Shown: one piece after another, positions 13,248 to 13,303 of the stretch
Numbering within the stretch: position 1 is the stretch's first letter
Layout of the letters: each line of letters starts with the position of its first letter
From: an uncultured Mordavella sp.
GTDB taxonomy: Bacteria > Bacillota > Clostridia > Lachnospirales > Lachnospiraceae
Reading direction: 5' to 3'
DNA: 13,303 nt
NCBI GenBank assembly: GCA_902406105.1
Contig: CABPCP010000075.1
Coordinates: 1-13,303, forward strand
The notes under the pieces: generated by a model
The model's input: the letters and a program-made list of their open reading frames with translations, nothing else
Databases searched by the model: none
What the model was told of the DNA's origin: nothing
Program-made: the position numbers and the translations under genes

Positions 13248-13303
13248 AAAAGGGACAGGGCTTTTTTAAGTGGGGCCGGGGGATTTTTAAAAATCCCCCG
13301 GCC
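13248..13303. repeat. Right arm of the inverted repeat, with second palindrome copy (cut by window end)
   Basis: AAAAGGGACAGGG (13248-13260) is the exact reverse complement of 12690-12702. The bases 13267-13303 repeat 12640-12676 exactly. The palindrome would be complete one base beyond the window end. AAAAG and CTTTT around the GGGACAGGG motif could also make a weak terminator hairpin for the XRE gene. Confidence 0.8.

Overview
The window looks like part of a Gram-positive Clostridia chromosome, most likely Lachnospiraceae or a close relative. The signs are low-to-moderate GC, strong AGGAGG-type ribosome sites, a stand-alone LytTR regulator next to a LiaF-like membrane protein, and the domain style of the restriction genes. 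This placement is an inference; no rRNA or marker gene is present. All supported genes lie on the plus strand and they are closely packed.

Region 1 (1-8678) is the downstream half of a type I restriction-modification locus with accessory genes. It begins inside the 3' end of an hsdS gene, so hsdM and the rest of that hsdS are presumably upstream. Next come a tightly coupled DUF3990/DUF3791 pair (an ADP-ribosyltransferase-like protein and a small helical partner, resembling a toxin-antitoxin pair), a tyrosine recombinase with its own promoter, a GC-rich stretch packed with hairpins, a second two-TRD hsdS, and hsdR. Two further genes follow hsdR at 31- and 16-bp spacing: a DUF7309/DUF6930-like protein and a PD-(D/E)XK-like protein with a DUF5655-type C-terminus. 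The recombinase gene and two hsdS tails suggest specificity-subunit shuffling. Both tails carry the same 13-bp sequence CGACAAATCGAAA in the same codon phase. The second hsdS stops eight residues after it, and the missing C-terminal helix is found just after the first copy. Recombination between the copies would release a 3308-bp circle on which hsdS2 becomes full length (387 aa). This is the strongest candidate here for an undescribed mechanism, but it is a hypothesis.

Region 2 (8679-9842) is a single-gene unit: a near-consensus sigma-A promoter, a zinc-finger-less DnaJ/CbpA-type co-chaperone, and a strong intrinsic terminator.

Region 3 (9843-12642) is a probable operon of a LytTR-domain regulator, a LiaF-like membrane protein, a Cof-type HAD phosphatase, and a papain/C39-fold-like protein of unknown function. 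Two 9-bp direct repeats 21 bp apart lie upstream of the LytTR gene, the geometry expected for LytTR binding, so autoregulation is likely.

Region 4 (12640-13303) is an XRE regulator with two C-terminal membrane segments. It is bracketed by two copies of a 32-bp perfect palindrome, which are the outer parts of gapless 57-bp imperfect inverted repeats. The last base of the right copy falls just outside the window.
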